A stretch of 64,000 bases of DNA from Salinispora arenicola (GCF_006716065.1 NZ_VFOL01000001.1:2108001-2172000), one strand, 5' to 3'; positions 8,286 through 19,261 are shown, counted from the stretch's first letter. Notes: a model not told the origin generated them from the sequence alone. Numbers and translations: made by a program.

Positions 8286-9557
8286 ATGACCACGGATGAC
8301 GACGCCGACGTGATCGTCGTGGGCGCGGGTCCTGGTGGCTCGGCGACCGCGTACCACCTGGCCCGCCACGGTGTCCGGGTGCTGCTGCTGGAGAAGACCG
8401 AGTTCCCTCGGGAGAAGGTCTGCGGCGACGGTTTGACGCCGCGCGCGGTGCGTCAGCTGGTGCGAATGGGCGTGGACACCTCGGTCGAGGCGGGCTGGCT
8501 GCGCAACCGCGGTCTGCGGGTCATCGGCGGTGGCCTCCGACTCGAACTGGACTGGCCCGACCTGGCCAGCTTCCCGAACTACGGCCTGGTGCGTACCCGG
8601 CTGGACTTCGACGACCTGCTCGCCCGGCAGGCCGTCTCCGCCGGTGCCAAGCTCCGTACCGGTGTCGAGGTCACCGGCCCGACACTCGACCGTGCCGGCC
8701 GGGTGGTCGGGGTCGAGGCGGCGGTCGGCCCGGAACGGGAACCGGTCACCTTCCGGGCGCCCCTGGTCGTCGCGGCGGACGGCGTCTCCGGTCGCTTCCC
8801 GCTCGCCCTCGGGCTGGCCAAGCGGGATGACCGGCCGATCGGCGTGGCTGTCCGGCGGTACTACCGCTGCGCGGTCAAGCACGACGACAACTACCTCGAG
8901 TCATGGCTGGAGCTGCGCAGCAAGGGCAGTGACGCGCTCCTTCCCGGCTACGGGTGGATCTTCGGGTTGGGCGACGGCCGGGTGAACGTCGGGCTCGGCG
9001 TGTTGAACTCGTCCTCAGCCTTCGGTAAGACGAACTACCGGCGGCTGCTCACCGACTGGCTCGCCAACACCCCCGAGGAGTGGGGGATCACGGACGAGAC
9101 CAACGCCGAGGGCCCGATCCTCGGCGCGGCGTTGCCGATGGGCTTCAACCGGGTGCCGCACTACTCTCGCGGAGCCCTGCTCGTCGGTGACTCCGGCGGC
9201 ATGGTCAACCCGTTCAACGGCGAGGGCATCGCGTACGCGATGGAGTCGGGCGAACTGGCCGCGGAGATCGCGGTGCAGGCGCTGGCCCGACCGGCCGGTG
9301 TCGAGCGGGAACGCGCGTTGGCGGCGTATCCGACGGAACTGAAGGCGCGGTTCGGCGGCTATTACCGACTCGGTGGGATCTTCGTGAAGTTGATCGGTCG
9401 CCCCGAGATCATGCGGGCCGCGACGAAGTACGGACTGCCGCATCCGATGCTGATGCGATTCGTGCTCAAGTTGCTGGCCAATCTGACCGATCCGCGCGAC
9501 GGGGACGCCATGGATCGGGTCATCAACGCGATGACGAAGGCGGCGCCCGCCGTGTAA
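8286..9557 (+). CDS. menJ: FAD-dependent geranylgeranyl reductase family protein, probable menaquinone reductase
   Basis: This 423-residue flavoprotein has an N-terminal FAD fold (DVIVVGAGPGGSATAYHLA) and the second FAD motif LLVGDSGGMVNPFNGEGI. Members reduce isoprenoid double bonds; the mycobacterial relative MenJ saturates one unit of the menaquinone side chain. The substrate here is inferred from the adjacent menG. The ATG at 8286 was preferred over an in-frame GTG at 8280 because GGGAGGGAGG ends 5 bases upstream of it. A Crp-like box lies just upstream. nuoA follows after 109 bp. Confidence 0.8.
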   Translation: MTTDDDADVIVVGAGPGGSATAYHLARHGVRVLLLEKTEFPREKVCGDGLTPRAVRQLVRMGVDTSVEAGWLRNRGLRVIGGGLRLELDWPDLASFPNYGLVRTRLDFDDLLARQAVSAGAKLRTGVEVTGPTLDRAGRVVGVEAAVGPEREPVTFRAPLVVAADGVSGRFPLALGLAKRDDRPIGVAVRRYYRCAVKHDDNYLESWLELRSKGSDALLPGYGWIFGLGDGRVNVGLGVLNSSSAFGKTNYRRLLTDWLANTPEEWGITDETNAEGPILGAALPMGFNRVPHYSRGALLVGDSGGMVNPFNGEGIAYAMESGELAAEIAVQALARPAGVERERALAAYPTELKARFGGYYRLGGIFVKLIGRPEIMRAATKYGLPHPMLMRFVLKLLANLTDPRDGDAMDRVINAMTKAAPAV

Positions 9558-9666
9558 CGCAGATGGATCACGTGTGTTTCGACCCCGCCGGCAATCGCCG
9601 ACCGGGATGTGAATAGTGTGATATTTGTCCAGCATCGAGGGCAGGGAAGGACGAGCAGGAGAAACG

Positions 9667-10032
9667 ATGTCGCTCTCGCCTTACATACCGATCATCGGGT
9701 TGTTCGCCCTCGCCGCGGCGTTCGCGCTGTTCTCCGTGGCAGCCGCCCGTCTCGCTGGCCCACGCCGCTACAACAGGGCCAAGCTCGAGGCGTACGAGTG
9801 CGGCATCGAGCCCAGCCCACAGCCGGTCGGTGGCGGCCGGTTCCCGATCAAGTTCTACCTGACGGCGATGCTTTTCATCGTCTTCGACATCGAGATCATC
9901 TTCCTCTTCCCCTGGGCGGTTTCGTTCGATGCCCTGCCGATCTTCGGCCTCGTGGAGATGGTCCTGTTCATCGTTGCGGTCTTCATCGCGTACGCCTACG
10001 TGTGGCGGCGTGGTGGCCTGGACTGGGACTGA
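9667..10032 (+). CDS. nuoA: NADH-quinone oxidoreductase subunit A
   Basis: This 121-residue membrane subunit of NDH-1 (complex I) has three hydrophobic helices and the family loop YNRAKLEAYECGIEP containing the conserved Cys. It is part of the proton-pumping arm near the quinone site. The ATG at 9667 was chosen over longer in-frame alternatives (9609 and 9625 lie upstream in other or extended frames), because AGCAGGAGAAACG provides a ribosome-binding site. It opens the 14-gene nuo operon. Confidence 0.94.
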   Translation: MSLSPYIPIIGLFALAAAFALFSVAAARLAGPRRYNRAKLEAYECGIEPSPQPVGGGRFPIKFYLTAMLFIVFDIEIIFLFPWAVSFDALPIFGLVEMVLFIVAVFIAYAYVWRRGGLDWD

Positions 10033-10046
10033 GGAAGGAACCGTAG

Positions 10047-10727
10047 ATGGGTATCGAGGAGAAGCTCCCCGCCGGTGTCCTGCTCACCTCGGTGGAGAAG
10101 CTGGTCAACTGGTCGCGTAAGTCGTCGGTCTGGGGGGCCACGTTCGGCCTCGCCTGCTGCGCCATCGAGATGATGGCGGCCGGCGGCCCCCACTACGACA
10201 TGGGTCGCTGGGGGATGGAGGTCTTCCGGGCCTCGCCGCGGCAGGCGGACCTGATGATCGTGGCCGGACGGGTGAGTCAGAAGATGGCCCCGGTGCTCCG
10301 GCAGATCTACGACCAGATGGCCGAGCCCCGCTGGGTGCTGTCCATGGGCGTCTGCGCCAGCAGCGGGGGCATGTTCAACAACTACGCGATCGTCCAGGGC
10401 GTCGACCACGTGGTTCCCGTGGACATGTACCTGCCCGGCTGCCCGCCCCGGCCGGAGATGCTCATCGACGCGGTCCTCAAGCTCCGCGAGAAGATCATGC
10501 ACGAGCCGCTCGGTCCGAACGGCCGCAAGATGCTGGAGGCCCGCAAGGCGCGCGGTGACGTGCCGGCGGTGCCGTACGGGTCGATGCCGTCGTCGTACCG
10601 CAGCGACAAGGCCCGCCGGGCCGAGTGGACGAAGGCCGTCCGCGAGGGCCGCGAGGAGCAGCTGCGGATCGAGAACTGGATGAAGGCCCAGCCCCACCTG
10701 CAGCAGTACGAGGGGTTGAAGAAGTGA
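10047..10727 (+). CDS. nuoB: NADH-quinone oxidoreductase subunit B
   Basis: The 226-residue peripheral subunit carries the N2 [4Fe-4S] cluster that hands electrons to menaquinone. Ligands are visible in [20 protein letters not shown] and [10 protein letters not shown]. The C-terminal tail is longer than in E. coli and charged. The GGAAGGAAC ribosome-binding site fits ATG 10047. After its stop comes the first copy of the nuo junction repeat. Confidence 0.95.
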   Translation: MGIEEKLPAGVLLTSVEKLVNWSRKSSVWGATFGLACCAIEMMAAGGPHYDMGRWGMEVFRASPRQADLMIVAGRVSQKMAPVLRQIYDQMAEPRWVLSMGVCASSGGMFNNYAIVQGVDHVVPVDMYLPGCPPRPEMLIDAVLKLREKIMHEPLGPNGRKMLEARKARGDVPAVPYGSMPSSYRSDKARRAEWTKAVREGREEQLRIENWMKAQPHLQQYEGLKK

Positions 10728-10763
10728 CTGAGCCTGCGAGCCCCGCGGTCGTGAACGGAGGGC
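10724..10763 (+). repeat. nuo junction repeat, copy 1 (nuoB/nuoC)
   Basis: The copy starts at the nuoB stop (GTGACTGAGCCTGCGAGC), continues through CCCCGCGGTCGTGAACGG and ends in GGAGGGC, which acts as the ribosome-binding site of nuoC. It is related to the copies at 11505, 11561, 12930 and 17849. Confidence 0.75.
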
Positions 10764-10770
10764 CGGTGAC

Positions 10771-11508
10771 ATGAACGCACCCCAGGACAGGACGGACGAC
10801 GGTGGCGTGCCGGTACCGGTGACCCCCGCCGGGGCCACCGGCGGCGCACCGGCCGAGCTGCCGCCGTCGAGCCCCGCCGGGCGGGGGATGTTCGGCGACC
10901 AGGGCACCGGCGACGTCTCCGGCTACGGCGGCCTGGTCCGTCCGCAACGGTCGATCGAGGCGGCCTCGCGGCCGTACGGTGGCTACTTCGACGAGGTGGC
11001 CGACGCGCTGGAGGAGGCGTACCCGGCCTTCGGTGAGGCGATCGAGAAGGTCGTGGTCGACCGGGGCGAGCTGACCCTGCACATCCGCCCGGAGCGGATC
11101 GCCGAGGTATGCCAGGTGCTGCGCGACGACCTCGCGCTGCGGTTCGAGCTGTGCTCGTCGGTCTCCGGGGTGGACTACCTCGGCGCCGACGCCCGCCGAC
11201 TGCATGCGGTCTACCAGCTGACCTCGATGACCTACCGGCGTCAGATCCGGCTGGAGGCGGCGGTCTCCGTCGAGGATCCGCACCTGCCGAGCGTGACCGG
11301 CGTCTACCCGACTGCCGACTGGCAGGAGCGGGAAGCGTACGACATGTTCGGCATCGTTTTCGACGGCCACCCCGGCCTGACCCGGATTCTCATGCCGGAC
11401 GACTGGGAGGGCCACCCGCAGCGCAAGGACTATCCGCTCGGCGGCGTGCCCGTCGAGTACAAGGGTGCCGAGATTCCGCCGCCGGATCGCCGGAGGTCGT
11501 ACCAGTGA
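10771..11508 (+). CDS. nuoC: NADH-quinone oxidoreductase subunit C
   Basis: This 245-residue hydrophilic subunit of the connecting module contains the 30-kDa signature ([18 protein letters not shown], then [19 protein letters not shown]). The first 60 residues are a Pro/Gly-rich extension typical of actinobacterial NuoC. The ATG at 10771 follows an AACGGAGGG ribosome-binding site supplied by the junction repeat. Confidence 0.94.
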   Translation: MNAPQDRTDDGGVPVPVTPAGATGGAPAELPPSSPAGRGMFGDQGTGDVSGYGGLVRPQRSIEAASRPYGGYFDEVADALEEAYPAFGEAIEKVVVDRGELTLHIRPERIAEVCQVLRDDLALRFELCSSVSGVDYLGADARRLHAVYQLTSMTYRRQIRLEAAVSVEDPHLPSVTGVYPTADWQEREAYDMFGIVFDGHPGLTRILMPDDWEGHPQRKDYPLGGVPVEYKGAEIPPPDRRRSYQ

Positions 11509-11612
11509 GTGAGCTTGCGAGCCCCGCAGTCGCGAACGGAGGGCAGGCACTGTGAGTGCGAGGAGTGAGCTGGCGAGCCCCGCAGTCGCGAACGGAGGGC
11601 AGGCACTGTGAG
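11505..11612 (+). repeat. nuo junction repeat, tandem copies 2 and 3 (nuoC/nuoD)
   Basis: Two copies lie in tandem with a 56-bp period. Positions 11507-11556 match 11563-11612 over 50 bp with one mismatch. Each contains GCGAGCCCCGCAGTCGCGAA followed by CGGAGGGCAGGCACTGTG. The GTG of the second copy is the start codon of nuoD; the first copy offers an equivalent ribosome-binding site and GTG that leads nowhere. Confidence 0.9.
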
Positions 11613-12933
11613 CGCTTCCAACTACGCCACCGAGCGGGAGACCGCCGAGGGTAAGGTCTTCACCGTCACCGGCGGCGACTGGGACGTGGTCGTCTCCGGC
11701 ACCGACCCGATCAACGACGAGCGGATCGTCGTCAACATGGGCCCGCAGCACCCGTCCACGCACGGGGTGCTCCGGCTGGTGCTGGAGCTGGAGGGTGAGA
11801 CAGTCCGCGAGGCCCGGTCGGTCGTCGGCTACCTGCACACCGGGATCGAGAAGAATCTGGAGTTCCGTAACTGGGTGCAGGGCTCGACCTTCGTGACCCG
11901 GATGGACTACCTCGCCCCGCTGTTCAACGAGACGGCGTACGCGTTGGCGGTGGAGAAGCTGCTCGGCATCGAGGAGCAGATCACCGAACGGGCCACCACC
12001 ATCCGGGTCCTGATGATGGAGCTCAACCGGATCTCCTCGCACCTGGTCTGGGTCGCCACCACGGCCATGGAGCTGGGTGCGATCAACATGATGCTGTACG
12101 GCTTCCGGGAGCGGGAGTACATCCTGGAGATCTTCGAGCTGATCACCGGGCTGCGGATGAACCACGCGTACGTCCGCCCGGGTGGGGTGGCTCAGGACGT
12201 GCCGGACGAGGCGATTGCCAAGATCCGCGACTTCCTGAAGCTGATGCCGAAGAAGCTCGAGGAGTACGAGAAGATGCTCTCCGGCCAGCCGATCTGGCTG
12301 GAGCGTACGCAGAACGTCGGGGTGCTCGACGCGACCGGTTGCCTCGCGCTCGGCGTGACCGGACCGGTGCTGCGCTCGGCCGGCCTCGCCTGGGACCTGC
12401 GCAAGACCATGCCGTACTGCGGCTACGAGACGTACGAGTTCGACGTGCCGACCCACACCGATGGTGACGTGTGGGGCCGGTATCTGGTTCGGCTCGCCGA
12501 GATCCGGGAGTCGTTGAAGCTCGTCGAGCAGGCGGTGGACCGGCTTCGGCCGGGTCCGGTGATGGTGGCGGATCGGAAGATCGCCTGGCCGGCGCAGCTC
12601 GCCATCGGGGTCGACGGCATGGGTAACTCACTGGAGCACGTAGCGAAGATCATGGGGCAGTCGATGGAGTCGCTGATCCATCACTTCAAGCTCGTCACCG
12701 AGGGCTTCCGGGTTCCACCCGGCCAGGTGTACGTGGCCCTCGAGGCGCCCCGGGGCGAGCTGGGCGTGCACGCGGTCTCCGACGGGGGGACCCGCCCGTA
12801 CCGGGTGCACTACCGGGAGCCGAGCTTCGTCAACCTCCAGGCCCTGCCGGCGATGGCCGAGGGCGGCCTGATCGCCGACGTGATCGCGGGTGGCGCCTCG
12901 CTGGACCCGGTGATGGGTGGGTGTGACCGGTGA
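11608..12933 (+). CDS. nuoD: NADH-quinone oxidoreductase subunit D
   Basis: This 441-residue 49-kDa-type subunit forms the quinone-binding cavity with NuoB. The signature [20 protein letters not shown] appears near residue 50, with [18 protein letters not shown] and the C-terminal [11 protein letters not shown]. The GTG start at 11608 sits at the end of the junction repeat, so the repeat provides both the ribosome-binding site and the start codon. Confidence 0.95.
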   Translation: MSASNYATERETAEGKVFTVTGGDWDVVVSGTDPINDERIVVNMGPQHPSTHGVLRLVLELEGETVREARSVVGYLHTGIEKNLEFRNWVQGSTFVTRMDYLAPLFNETAYALAVEKLLGIEEQITERATTIRVLMMELNRISSHLVWVATTAMELGAINMMLYGFREREYILEIFELITGLRMNHAYVRPGGVAQDVPDEAIAKIRDFLKLMPKKLEEYEKMLSGQPIWLERTQNVGVLDATGCLALGVTGPVLRSAGLAWDLRKTMPYCGYETYEFDVPTHTDGDVWGRYLVRLAEIRESLKLVEQAVDRLRPGPVMVADRKIAWPAQLAIGVDGMGNSLEHVAKIMGQSMESLIHHFKLVTEGFRVPPGQVYVALEAPRGELGVHAVSDGGTRPYRVHYREPSFVNLQALPAMAEGGLIADVIAGGASLDPVMGGCDR

Positions 12934-12972
12934 GTGAGCCTGCGAGCAACGCAGTCGCGAACGGAAAGGGGG
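12930..12972 (+). repeat. nuo junction repeat, copy 4 (nuoD/nuoE)
   Basis: GTGAGTGAGCCTGCGAGC then AACGCAGTCGCGAACGGAAAG. It overlaps the nuoD stop. Its GTG at 12930 is in frame with nuoE, so the repeat itself could be translated as a 16-residue leader of NuoE. Confidence 0.8.
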
Positions 12973-12977
12973 CACCG

Positions 12978-13901
12978 ATGACCGTGTTTTCCGAGGAGAC
13001 CCGGGCACGGGCCCGGGAGATCATCGCCCGCTACCCGGCCGACCGGTCCCGCTCGGCGTTGCTGCCGCTGCTGCACCTGGTGCAGTCGGAGGAGGGGTAC
13101 GTCTCCCCGGCCGGTATCGCATTCTGTGCCGAGGTGCTGGGGCTGAACAAGGCGCAGGTCGGCGCGGTCGCCTCGTTCTACACGATGTACAAGCGTCGGC
13201 CGACCGGGGACTGGCTGGTCAGCGTCTGCACCAACACGATGTGCAACGTGCTGGGCGGCCAGGAGGTGTACGACACCCTCGCCGAGCATCTCGGCGTCGG
13301 GCACGAGGAGACCACGGCCGACGGCACGATCACCCTGGAGCACGCGGAGTGCCTGGCGGCGTGCGACTACGGCCCGGTGATGACGGTCAACTACGACTTC
13401 TTCGACAACGTGGACCCGCAGTCGGCCGTCGGTGTGGTCGACGAGTTGCGTGCCGGTAACCGGCCGACGCCGAGCCGAGGGGCTCGGCTCTGTCGGCTGA
13501 AGGAGATGTCGGTGCAGCTCGCCGGTTTCGCCGACGAGCGCGAGGGTGCGGTCGCCGACGGGGTTCCCGGCGAGCCGACGCTGCGCGGGCTGAGGCTGGC
13601 GCAGGAGCACGGCATCTCGGTCAACGGATACGACCCGAACACCCCGATCCGTAGCAAGGCCGAGGCCGACCGGGTAGCCGCCGAGGCGAAGGCGAAGGCC
13701 GAGGCTGCCAAGCCCGCCGGCGCTTCGGCTGACTCGGCGGCCAAGGCGAGCCGGCCGGCCGGTTTCGCCAAACCCGCCAGCGACGCCAAGCCCGCTGGTG
13801 ACGAGGCGCCGGTGAAGGAGCGCTCGTTGAAGGACGCAGCGGCGGGCATGGAAGACGCGGCGGGCTCCGCAGCCGGGAACGAAAGGGGCGCAGACCAGTG
13901 A
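12978..13901 (+). CDS. nuoE: NADH-quinone oxidoreductase subunit E, with long Ala-rich tail
   Basis: The 307-residue 24-kDa-type subunit binds a [2Fe-2S] cluster through C84, C89, C125 and C129 (VCTNTMC and ECLAACD). The conserved domain ends near residue 165. The rest is a long charged, alanine/lysine-rich low-complexity tail unlike E. coli NuoE. ATG 12978 was preferred because GGAAAGGGGGC precedes it and homology begins there; an in-frame GTG at 12930 would translate the junction repeat. It overlaps nuoF by 4 bp. Confidence 0.9.
   Translation: MTVFSEETRARAREIIARYPADRSRSALLPLLHLVQSEEGYVSPAGIAFCAEVLGLNKAQVGAVASFYTMYKRRPTGDWLVSVCTNTMCNVLGGQEVYDTLAEHLGVGHEETTADGTITLEHAECLAACDYGPVMTVNYDFFDNVDPQSAVGVVDELRAGNRPTPSRGARLCRLKEMSVQLAGFADEREGAVADGVPGEPTLRGLRLAQEHGISVNGYDPNTPIRSKAEADRVAAEAKAKAEAAKPAGASADSAAKASRPAGFAKPASDAKPAGDEAPVKERSLKDAAAGMEDAAGSAAGNERGADQ
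13857..13900 (+). repeat. nuo junction repeat-like sequence inside the nuoE 3' end
   Basis: GCGGGCTCCGCAGCCGGGAA then CGAAAGGGGCGCAGACCAGTG resembles the junction repeat but is read as the last codons of nuoE. It still ends at the nuoF ribosome-binding site and GTG start. Divergence is high, so the relationship is an inference. Confidence 0.45.
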
Positions 13902-15229
13902 CCACTCCTCGGCCGGAGACGCTGGCCAAGCTCACGCCGGTGCTCACCAAGCGCTGGCTGTCGCCGGATGCCTGGCGGATCGGCACCTACGAGCGGCTGG
14001 ACGGGTACGCGGCGCTGCGCAAGGCGCTGGGTGCCCACCCGGACGACCTGATCCAGCTGGTCAAGGACTCCGGGCTGCGTGGCCGTGGCGGCGCGGGCTT
14101 CCCCACCGGTCTCAAGTGGGGGTTCATCCCGCAGGAACCGGATGGCAGGTCACCGACGCGACCGCACTACCTGGTGGTCAACGCCGACGAGGGTGAGCCG
14201 GGTACCTGCAAGGACCTACCGCTGATGACGCACGACCCGCACTCCCTGATCGAGGGTGTGATCATCGCGTCGTACGCGATCCGGGCCAACCGCGCCTACA
14301 TCTACATCCGTGGTGAGGCGGTGCACGCCGCGCGTCGGCTGCGCCACGCGGTGCAGGAGGCGTACGCCCGCGGTTACCTCGGAAGGAACATCCTGGGCAG
14401 CGGGTTCGACCTGGACTTGGTGGTGCACTCGGGAGCCGGGGCCTACATCTGTGGCGAGGAGACCGCGCTGCTGGACTCGCTGGAGGGGTTCCGCGGTCAG
14501 CCCCGGCTGCGCCCACCGTTCCCGGCGACCCACGGCCTGTACGCCAGCCCGACGGTGGTGAACAACGTCGGCACCATCGCTTCCGTGCCGTACATCGTCT
14601 CGGGCGGTGCGGACTGGTGGCGGACCATGGGCACGGAGAAGTCCTCCGGGCCGATGATCTATTCGCTCTCCGGTCGAGTCGTCAACCCGGGCCAGTACGA
14701 GTGCTCGATGGGGATCACGCTCCGCGAGCTGATCGAGCTGGCTGGCGGCATGCAGCCGGGCCACTCCCTGCGGTTCTGGACGCCGGGCGGTTCGTCGACG
14801 CCGCTGCTCACCGCCGAGCACCTGGACGTGCCGTTGGACTTCGAGGAGGTGGCGGCGGCGGGGTCGATCCTCGGTACCACGGCGACGCAGATCTTCTCCG
14901 ACCAGGACTGCCCGGTGTACGCGACGTACCGGTGGCTGGAGTTCTACCACCACGAGTCGTGCGGCAAGTGCACCCCGTGCCGCGAGGGCAACTACTGGAT
15001 GGTCCGGGTCTACCGCCGGATCCTCTCCGGCCAGGGCACCCAGGAGGACCTGGACACGCTCCTGGACACCTGCGACAACATCCTCGGCCGCTCGTTCTGC
15101 GGCCTCGGCGACGGCGCCACCAGCCCGGTGACCTCCTCCCTGAAGTACTTCAAGCAGGACTACCTCGACTACATCGAGGGACGGACCGCGCCGAAGCTCT
15201 CCGACAAGCAGCTGGTGGGGGCCCACTGA
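13898..15229 (+). CDS. nuoF: NADH-quinone oxidoreductase subunit F (NADH-binding, FMN)
   Basis: The 443-residue subunit binds NADH and FMN and a [4Fe-4S] cluster. The glycine-rich FMN/NADH segment [16 protein letters not shown], the [16 protein letters not shown] motif and the cluster ligands [10 protein letters not shown] plus a later Cys (RSFCGLGD) are present. GTG 13898 overlaps the nuoE stop. Confidence 0.95.
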   Translation: MTTPRPETLAKLTPVLTKRWLSPDAWRIGTYERLDGYAALRKALGAHPDDLIQLVKDSGLRGRGGAGFPTGLKWGFIPQEPDGRSPTRPHYLVVNADEGEPGTCKDLPLMTHDPHSLIEGVIIASYAIRANRAYIYIRGEAVHAARRLRHAVQEAYARGYLGRNILGSGFDLDLVVHSGAGAYICGEETALLDSLEGFRGQPRLRPPFPATHGLYASPTVVNNVGTIASVPYIVSGGADWWRTMGTEKSSGPMIYSLSGRVVNPGQYECSMGITLRELIELAGGMQPGHSLRFWTPGGSSTPLLTAEHLDVPLDFEEVAAAGSILGTTATQIFSDQDCPVYATYRWLEFYHHESCGKCTPCREGNYWMVRVYRRILSGQGTQEDLDTLLDTCDNILGRSFCGLGDGATSPVTSSLKYFKQDYLDYIEGRTAPKLSDKQLVGAH

Positions 15230-15332
15230 TGAGCGCGAGGCACGAGCTTGCGAGTCCACGTCGCGGGTGCGCGGAGCAGACCCCGCAGCCGCGCGCAGGG
15301 GCCGACGCGGTCGCGAATGGAAGGCGGCTCTG
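15227..15332 (+). repeat. nuo junction repeat, expanded copy 5 (nuoF/nuoG)
   Basis: This 100-bp gap begins TGATGAGCGCGAGGCACGAG, has CTTGCGAGTCC, an inserted GC-rich segment, then CCCCGCAGCCGCGCGC and GACGCGGTCGCGAATGG with AAGGCGG as ribosome-binding site for nuoG. It looks like a copy with an insertion or two fused copies. Confidence 0.6.
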
Positions 15333-17852
15333 ATGACGGACGTAGCCAGGCAGACCGAGACGGTCACGCTCACCATCGACGGCATTGAGGTCACCGCGCC
15401 GAAGGGGGCGCTGCTGATCCGGGTGGCCGAGCAGTTGGGCGTGGAGATCCCCCGGTTCTGTGACCATCCGCTGCTGGCCCCGGTGGGTGCCTGCCGGCAG
15501 TGCCTGGTCGAGGTGGAGGGGCAGCGTAAGCCGGTCGCCTCCTGTACCCAGCCCGTTGCCGACGGCATGGTCGTGAAGACCCAGCTCTCCTCCCCGGTCG
15601 CCAAGAAGGCGCAGGAGGGGATGATGGAGCTGCTGCTGGTCAATCACCCCCTCGACTGCCCGATGTGCGACAAGGGCGGCGAGTGCCCGTTGCAGAACCA
15701 GGCGATGTCGACCGGCCGCACCGACTCCCGGTTCCACGAGCACAAGCGCGAGTACGAGAAGCCGCTGGAGATCAGCACTCAGGTGCTGCTCGACCGCGAG
15801 CGGTGCGTGCTCTGCCAGCGTTGCACCCGGTTCTCCGAGGAGATCGCCGGCGACAAGTTCATCGACCTGATGAACCGCTCGTCGGCCGAGGAGATCAACA
15901 TCTACCGGGACGAGGCGTACGGTGCCCCGGACAGTGACGACGGTGACGTGCCGTTCAACTCGTACTTCTCCGGCAACACCATCCAGATCTGCCCGGTGGG
16001 GGCGCTGACCGGCGCGCAGTACCGCTTCCGCGCCCGGCCGTTCGACCTGGTCTCCAGCCCCAGCGTCTGCGAGCACTGCTCGGCCGGATGCGCCCAGCGC
16101 ACCGACTGGCGGCGGGGCAAGGTGCTGCGGCGGCTGGCCGGCGACGACCCGGCGGTCAACGAGGAGTGGAACTGCGACAAGGGTCGCTGGGGCTTCCAGT
16201 ACGCCCGCGCGGTCGACCGGCTGACCACACCGCTGGTCCGGGACGAGCGCACCGGCGAGCTACGCGAGGCGTCGTGGAGCGAGGCGTTGGCGGTGGCCGC
16301 CGAGGGGCTGCGGGCCGCACGCGACGGTGGGTCGGGTACAGCGGTGCTCACCGGCGGTCGGCTGACCGTCGAGGACGCCTACTCGTACGCGAAGTTCGCC
16401 CGGATCGCGCTACAGACCAATGACATCGACTTCCGTGCCCGGCCGGTCTCCCGGGAGGAGGCCGACTTCCTGGCCAGCTCGGTCGCCGGGGTCACCGACG
16501 TCAGCTACACCGACGTCGAGCAGGCGCCCGCGGTGGTGCTGGTCGGCCTGGAGCCGGAGGAGGAGTGCCCGATCCTCTTCCTGCGGCTGCGCAAGGCGTA
16601 CCTGAAGAAGACCCTGACGGTGTACGCCATCGCGCCGTTCGCCACGCGCGGCCTGGAGAAGCTCGGCGCCAAACTGGCCCGGGTGGTGCCGGGCGAGGAG
16701 GCGAGTGTGCTCGCCGAGCATGCCACGGTCACCGAGGCGCTCAGCCAGCCGGGAGCGGTCCTGATCGTCGGTGAGCGACTGGGTACGACTCCGGGCGGCC
16801 TCTCGGCGGCGGCGGAGGTGGCCCGGCGTACCGGTGCCAAGGTGGCCTGGGTGCCGCGGCGCGCGGGTGACCGCGGCGCGGTGGACGCGGGGTGCCTGCC
16901 GAACCTGCTTCCCGGCGGCCGTCTGGTCACCGAGCCCGCCGCCCGCGCCGAACTGGGCGAGGCGTGGGATGTGCCGGCCGGCACCATCCCGAGCCAGGCC
17001 GGCCGGGACACCGATGCCATCCTCGCCGCCGCGAGTGACGGTCAGCTCGGTGCGTTGGTCGTTGCCGGCGTCGACCCGGCGGACCTGGCCGATCCCCGGC
17101 TGGCCGAGCAGGCGCTGGACGCGGTGCCCTTCCTGGTCAGCCTTGAACTGCGCGGTAGCGCGGTGACGCGGCGGGCGGACGTGGTTCTCCCGGTCGCCCC
17201 GGTGGTGGAGAAGGCCGGAAGCTTCCTGGACTGGGAGGGGCGGTTGCGCCCCTTCGAGGCGGTCCTGAACACCGCCGCGATGACCGACGGTCGGGTGCTG
17301 GACGCGATCGCCGCGCAGCTCGACGTGCGGCTGGGCACCGGCGACGTGCCGGCCGTCCGTCGCGAGTTGGGTGAGCTGCCGCGGAGCCGGACCACGAAGC
17401 CGGCCCCGCCGGCGGTGGCGCCGTCGGCCGTGCCGCAGCCGAGTGTCGGCGAGGCGGTGCTGGCCTCCTGGCACCAGCTGATCGACCTGGGCAGCCTGAC
17501 CGACGGGGACGAGCATCTCGCCGGTACGGCCCGCCCGGCGGTGGTCCGGCTGGCCCGGGGAACGGCGGAGGCGATCGGTGTCGCCGACGGGGAGGCCGTG
17601 ACCGTCGGCACCGAACGGGGCGGCGTCACCCTGCCGCTGGTGGTGACCGAGATGCCGGATGGTGTGGTGTGGCTGCCCACCAACTCGCCCGGATCGACCC
17701 TTCGCCGCAGCCTCGGCGTCTCGGCCGGCGCGGTCGTGCGGATCTCGGCCGGTACGACCGCCTCGAGCGTTCCCCCGCAGTCCGAGGCGCCGGTCGCCGC
17801 CGACGCGGCCGGCCGGCCGGGCCCGCTCCTGAACTCCGGTGGTGTCCAGTGA
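15333..17852 (+). CDS. nuoG: NADH-quinone oxidoreductase subunit G
   Basis: This 839-residue subunit has an N-terminal [2Fe-2S] ferredoxin domain ([17 protein letters not shown]), the His/Cys cluster motif [13 protein letters not shown], a further [4Fe-4S] set ([12 protein letters not shown] and later ICPVGAL) and a long molybdopterin-oxidoreductase-like domain. The C-terminal domain is structural in complex I. ATG 15333 is chosen after GGAAGGCGG; an in-frame extension to 15267 reads through the junction repeat. Confidence 0.94.
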   Translation: MTDVARQTETVTLTIDGIEVTAPKGALLIRVAEQLGVEIPRFCDHPLLAPVGACRQCLVEVEGQRKPVASCTQPVADGMVVKTQLSSPVAKKAQEGMMELLLVNHPLDCPMCDKGGECPLQNQAMSTGRTDSRFHEHKREYEKPLEISTQVLLDRERCVLCQRCTRFSEEIAGDKFIDLMNRSSAEEINIYRDEAYGAPDSDDGDVPFNSYFSGNTIQICPVGALTGAQYRFRARPFDLVSSPSVCEHCSAGCAQRTDWRRGKVLRRLAGDDPAVNEEWNCDKGRWGFQYARAVDRLTTPLVRDERTGELREASWSEALAVAAEGLRAARDGGSGTAVLTGGRLTVEDAYSYAKFARIALQTNDIDFRARPVSREEADFLASSVAGVTDVSYTDVEQAPAVVLVGLEPEEECPILFLRLRKAYLKKTLTVYAIAPFATRGLEKLGAKLARVVPGEEASVLAEHATVTEALSQPGAVLIVGERLGTTPGGLSAAAEVARRTGAKVAWVPRRAGDRGAVDAGCLPNLLPGGRLVTEPAARAELGEAWDVPAGTIPSQAGRDTDAILAAASDGQLGALVVAGVDPADLADPRLAEQALDAVPFLVSLELRGSAVTRRADVVLPVAPVVEKAGSFLDWEGRLRPFEAVLNTAAMTDGRVLDAIAAQLDVRLGTGDVPAVRRELGELPRSRTTKPAPPAVAPSAVPQPSVGEAVLASWHQLIDLGSLTDGDEHLAGTARPAVVRLARGTAEAIGVADGEAVTVGTERGGVTLPLVVTEMPDGVVWLPTNSPGSTLRRSLGVSAGAVVRISAGTTASSVPPQSEAPVAADAAGRPGPLLNSGGVQ

Positions 17853-17913
17853 GGGCGGGGAGAGCACAAGTGGGGCGAGTAGGCCTCACAGTCGCGACCG
17901 AAAGGTGGGCACA
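17849..17913 (+). repeat. nuo junction repeat, divergent copy 6 (nuoG/nuoH)
   Basis: The gap reads GTGAGGGCGGGGAGAGC, then CGAGTAGGCCTCACAGTCGC, then GACCGAAAGGTGGGCACAGTG. It keeps the CACAGTCGCGA core, the ribosome-binding site and the terminal GTG that starts nuoH. Confidence 0.55.
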
Positions 17914-19260
17914 GTGACCTTCCTCGCCCAGGAACCGACGCTGGCCGATTTCGGCCGGGATCCGTGGTGGCTGATCCTGATCAAGGTCGTCTTCGCGTTC
18001 GCGTTCGGCCTGGTGGCCACGCTGCTCGGGGTCTGGTTCGAACGGCGGGTCGTCGGCCGGATGGCGGTACGGCCCGGCCCCAACCAGCTCGGCCCGTTCG
18101 GCCTGCTCCAGACGCTCGCGGACGGCGTGAAGATGGCCTTCAAGGAGGACATCCTCCCGCGGTCCGCGGACAAGGTCGTCTACTTCTTCGCCCCGGTCAT
18201 CTCGGTGGTCTGTGCGGTCACCGCGCTGTCGGTGATGCCGTTCGGCCCGATGGTCAGCATCTTCGGGCACCAGACGCCGTTGCAGGTCACCGACGTGTCG
18301 GTGGCGGTGCTGCTGGTGCTGGCCTGCTCGTCGATGGCGGTGTACGGCGTGGTGCTGGCCGGCTGGGCCTCCGGGTCGACCTACCCACTGCTCGGTGGTC
18401 TGCGGTCCAGCGCGCAGCTGATCTCGTATGAGATCGCGCTGGGACTCTCCGTCGTGGCGGTGTTCATGCTCTCGGGCACGATGTCGACCAGCGGGATCGT
18501 CGCCGCCCAAGGGGAGCGGCCCCAGGTCGAGTTCTTCGGTCTCGACGTCTCGGCTCCCGGCTGGTACGCGATCCTGCTCTTCCCGAGCTTCGTCATCTTC
18601 TTCATCGCCATCGTCGGCGAGACCAACCGAGCCCCGTTCGACCTGCCCGAGGCGGAGTCCGAGCTGGTCGCCGGCTTCATGACGGAGTACAGCTCGCTGA
18701 AGTTCGCGCTCATCATGCTCTCCGAGTACGTCGCGATGGTGACCATGTCGGCGTTCACCGTGACGTTGTTCCTCGGCGGCTGGCGCGCGCCCTGGCCGCT
18801 GAGCATCTGGGACGGGGCGAACTCCGGTTGGTGGCCGATGCTGTGGTTCTTCGGCAAGGTGCTCGCCCTCGTCTTCGTCTTCGTCTGGCTGCGGGGCACC
18901 CTGCCCCGGCTGCGCTACGACCAGTTCATGCGCCTCGGCTGGAAGGTCCTGCTCCCGCTCAACCTGCTGTGGATCCTGGTGCTGGCCGGGTGGCTGAAGA
19001 CCCAGGGCTGGGAGCGCGCCGACCGGCTGATCGCGTACGGGGCCGTCGCCGGGGTGGTGCTGATCGTCACGCTGATCTGGCCGAGCCGCAAGCCGGCAGC
19101 GAAGCCGACGCTGGCCGAGGAGGTCAGCAACCGGCCCTATGGCAGCTTCCCGCTGCCGCCGCTGGACCTTCAGGTACCACCGAGCCCGCGAACCCAGCGC
19201 ATCGTTGCCGAGCGGGAGCCGGCCAACCTCACCACCGGCACGGATTCCAGGGAGGTGTGA
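17914..19260 (+). CDS. nuoH: NADH-quinone oxidoreductase subunit H
   Basis: The 448-residue membrane subunit forms the quinone-access channel. It has about eight hydrophobic helices and the signatures [19 protein letters not shown] and [25 protein letters not shown]. The C-terminal cytoplasmic tail of some 60 residues is longer than in E. coli. GTG 17914 follows GAAAGGTGGGCACA. nuoI follows after one base. Confidence 0.95.
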   Translation: MTFLAQEPTLADFGRDPWWLILIKVVFAFAFGLVATLLGVWFERRVVGRMAVRPGPNQLGPFGLLQTLADGVKMAFKEDILPRSADKVVYFFAPVISVVCAVTALSVMPFGPMVSIFGHQTPLQVTDVSVAVLLVLACSSMAVYGVVLAGWASGSTYPLLGGLRSSAQLISYEIALGLSVVAVFMLSGTMSTSGIVAAQGERPQVEFFGLDVSAPGWYAILLFPSFVIFFIAIVGETNRAPFDLPEAESELVAGFMTEYSSLKFALIMLSEYVAMVTMSAFTVTLFLGGWRAPWPLSIWDGANSGWWPMLWFFGKVLALVFVFVWLRGTLPRLRYDQFMRLGWKVLLPLNLLWILVLAGWLKTQGWERADRLIAYGAVAGVVLIVTLIWPSRKPAAKPTLAEEVSNRPYGSFPLPPLDLQVPPSPRTQRIVAEREPANLTTGTDSREV

Positions 19261-19261
19261 C

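Noticed and set aside
11505..11612. CRISPR-like array at nuoC/nuoD
   Set aside because: Only two units, no spacers of regular length, and each unit ends in a ribosome-binding site; no cas genes.
12810..17867. Long minus-strand open frames across the nuo operon (e.g. 12810-13610, 16410-17867)
   Set aside because: They lie wholly over genes with clear protein homology, have Arg/Gly/Pro/His-rich translations typical of the complementary strand of GC-rich genes, and show no domain.
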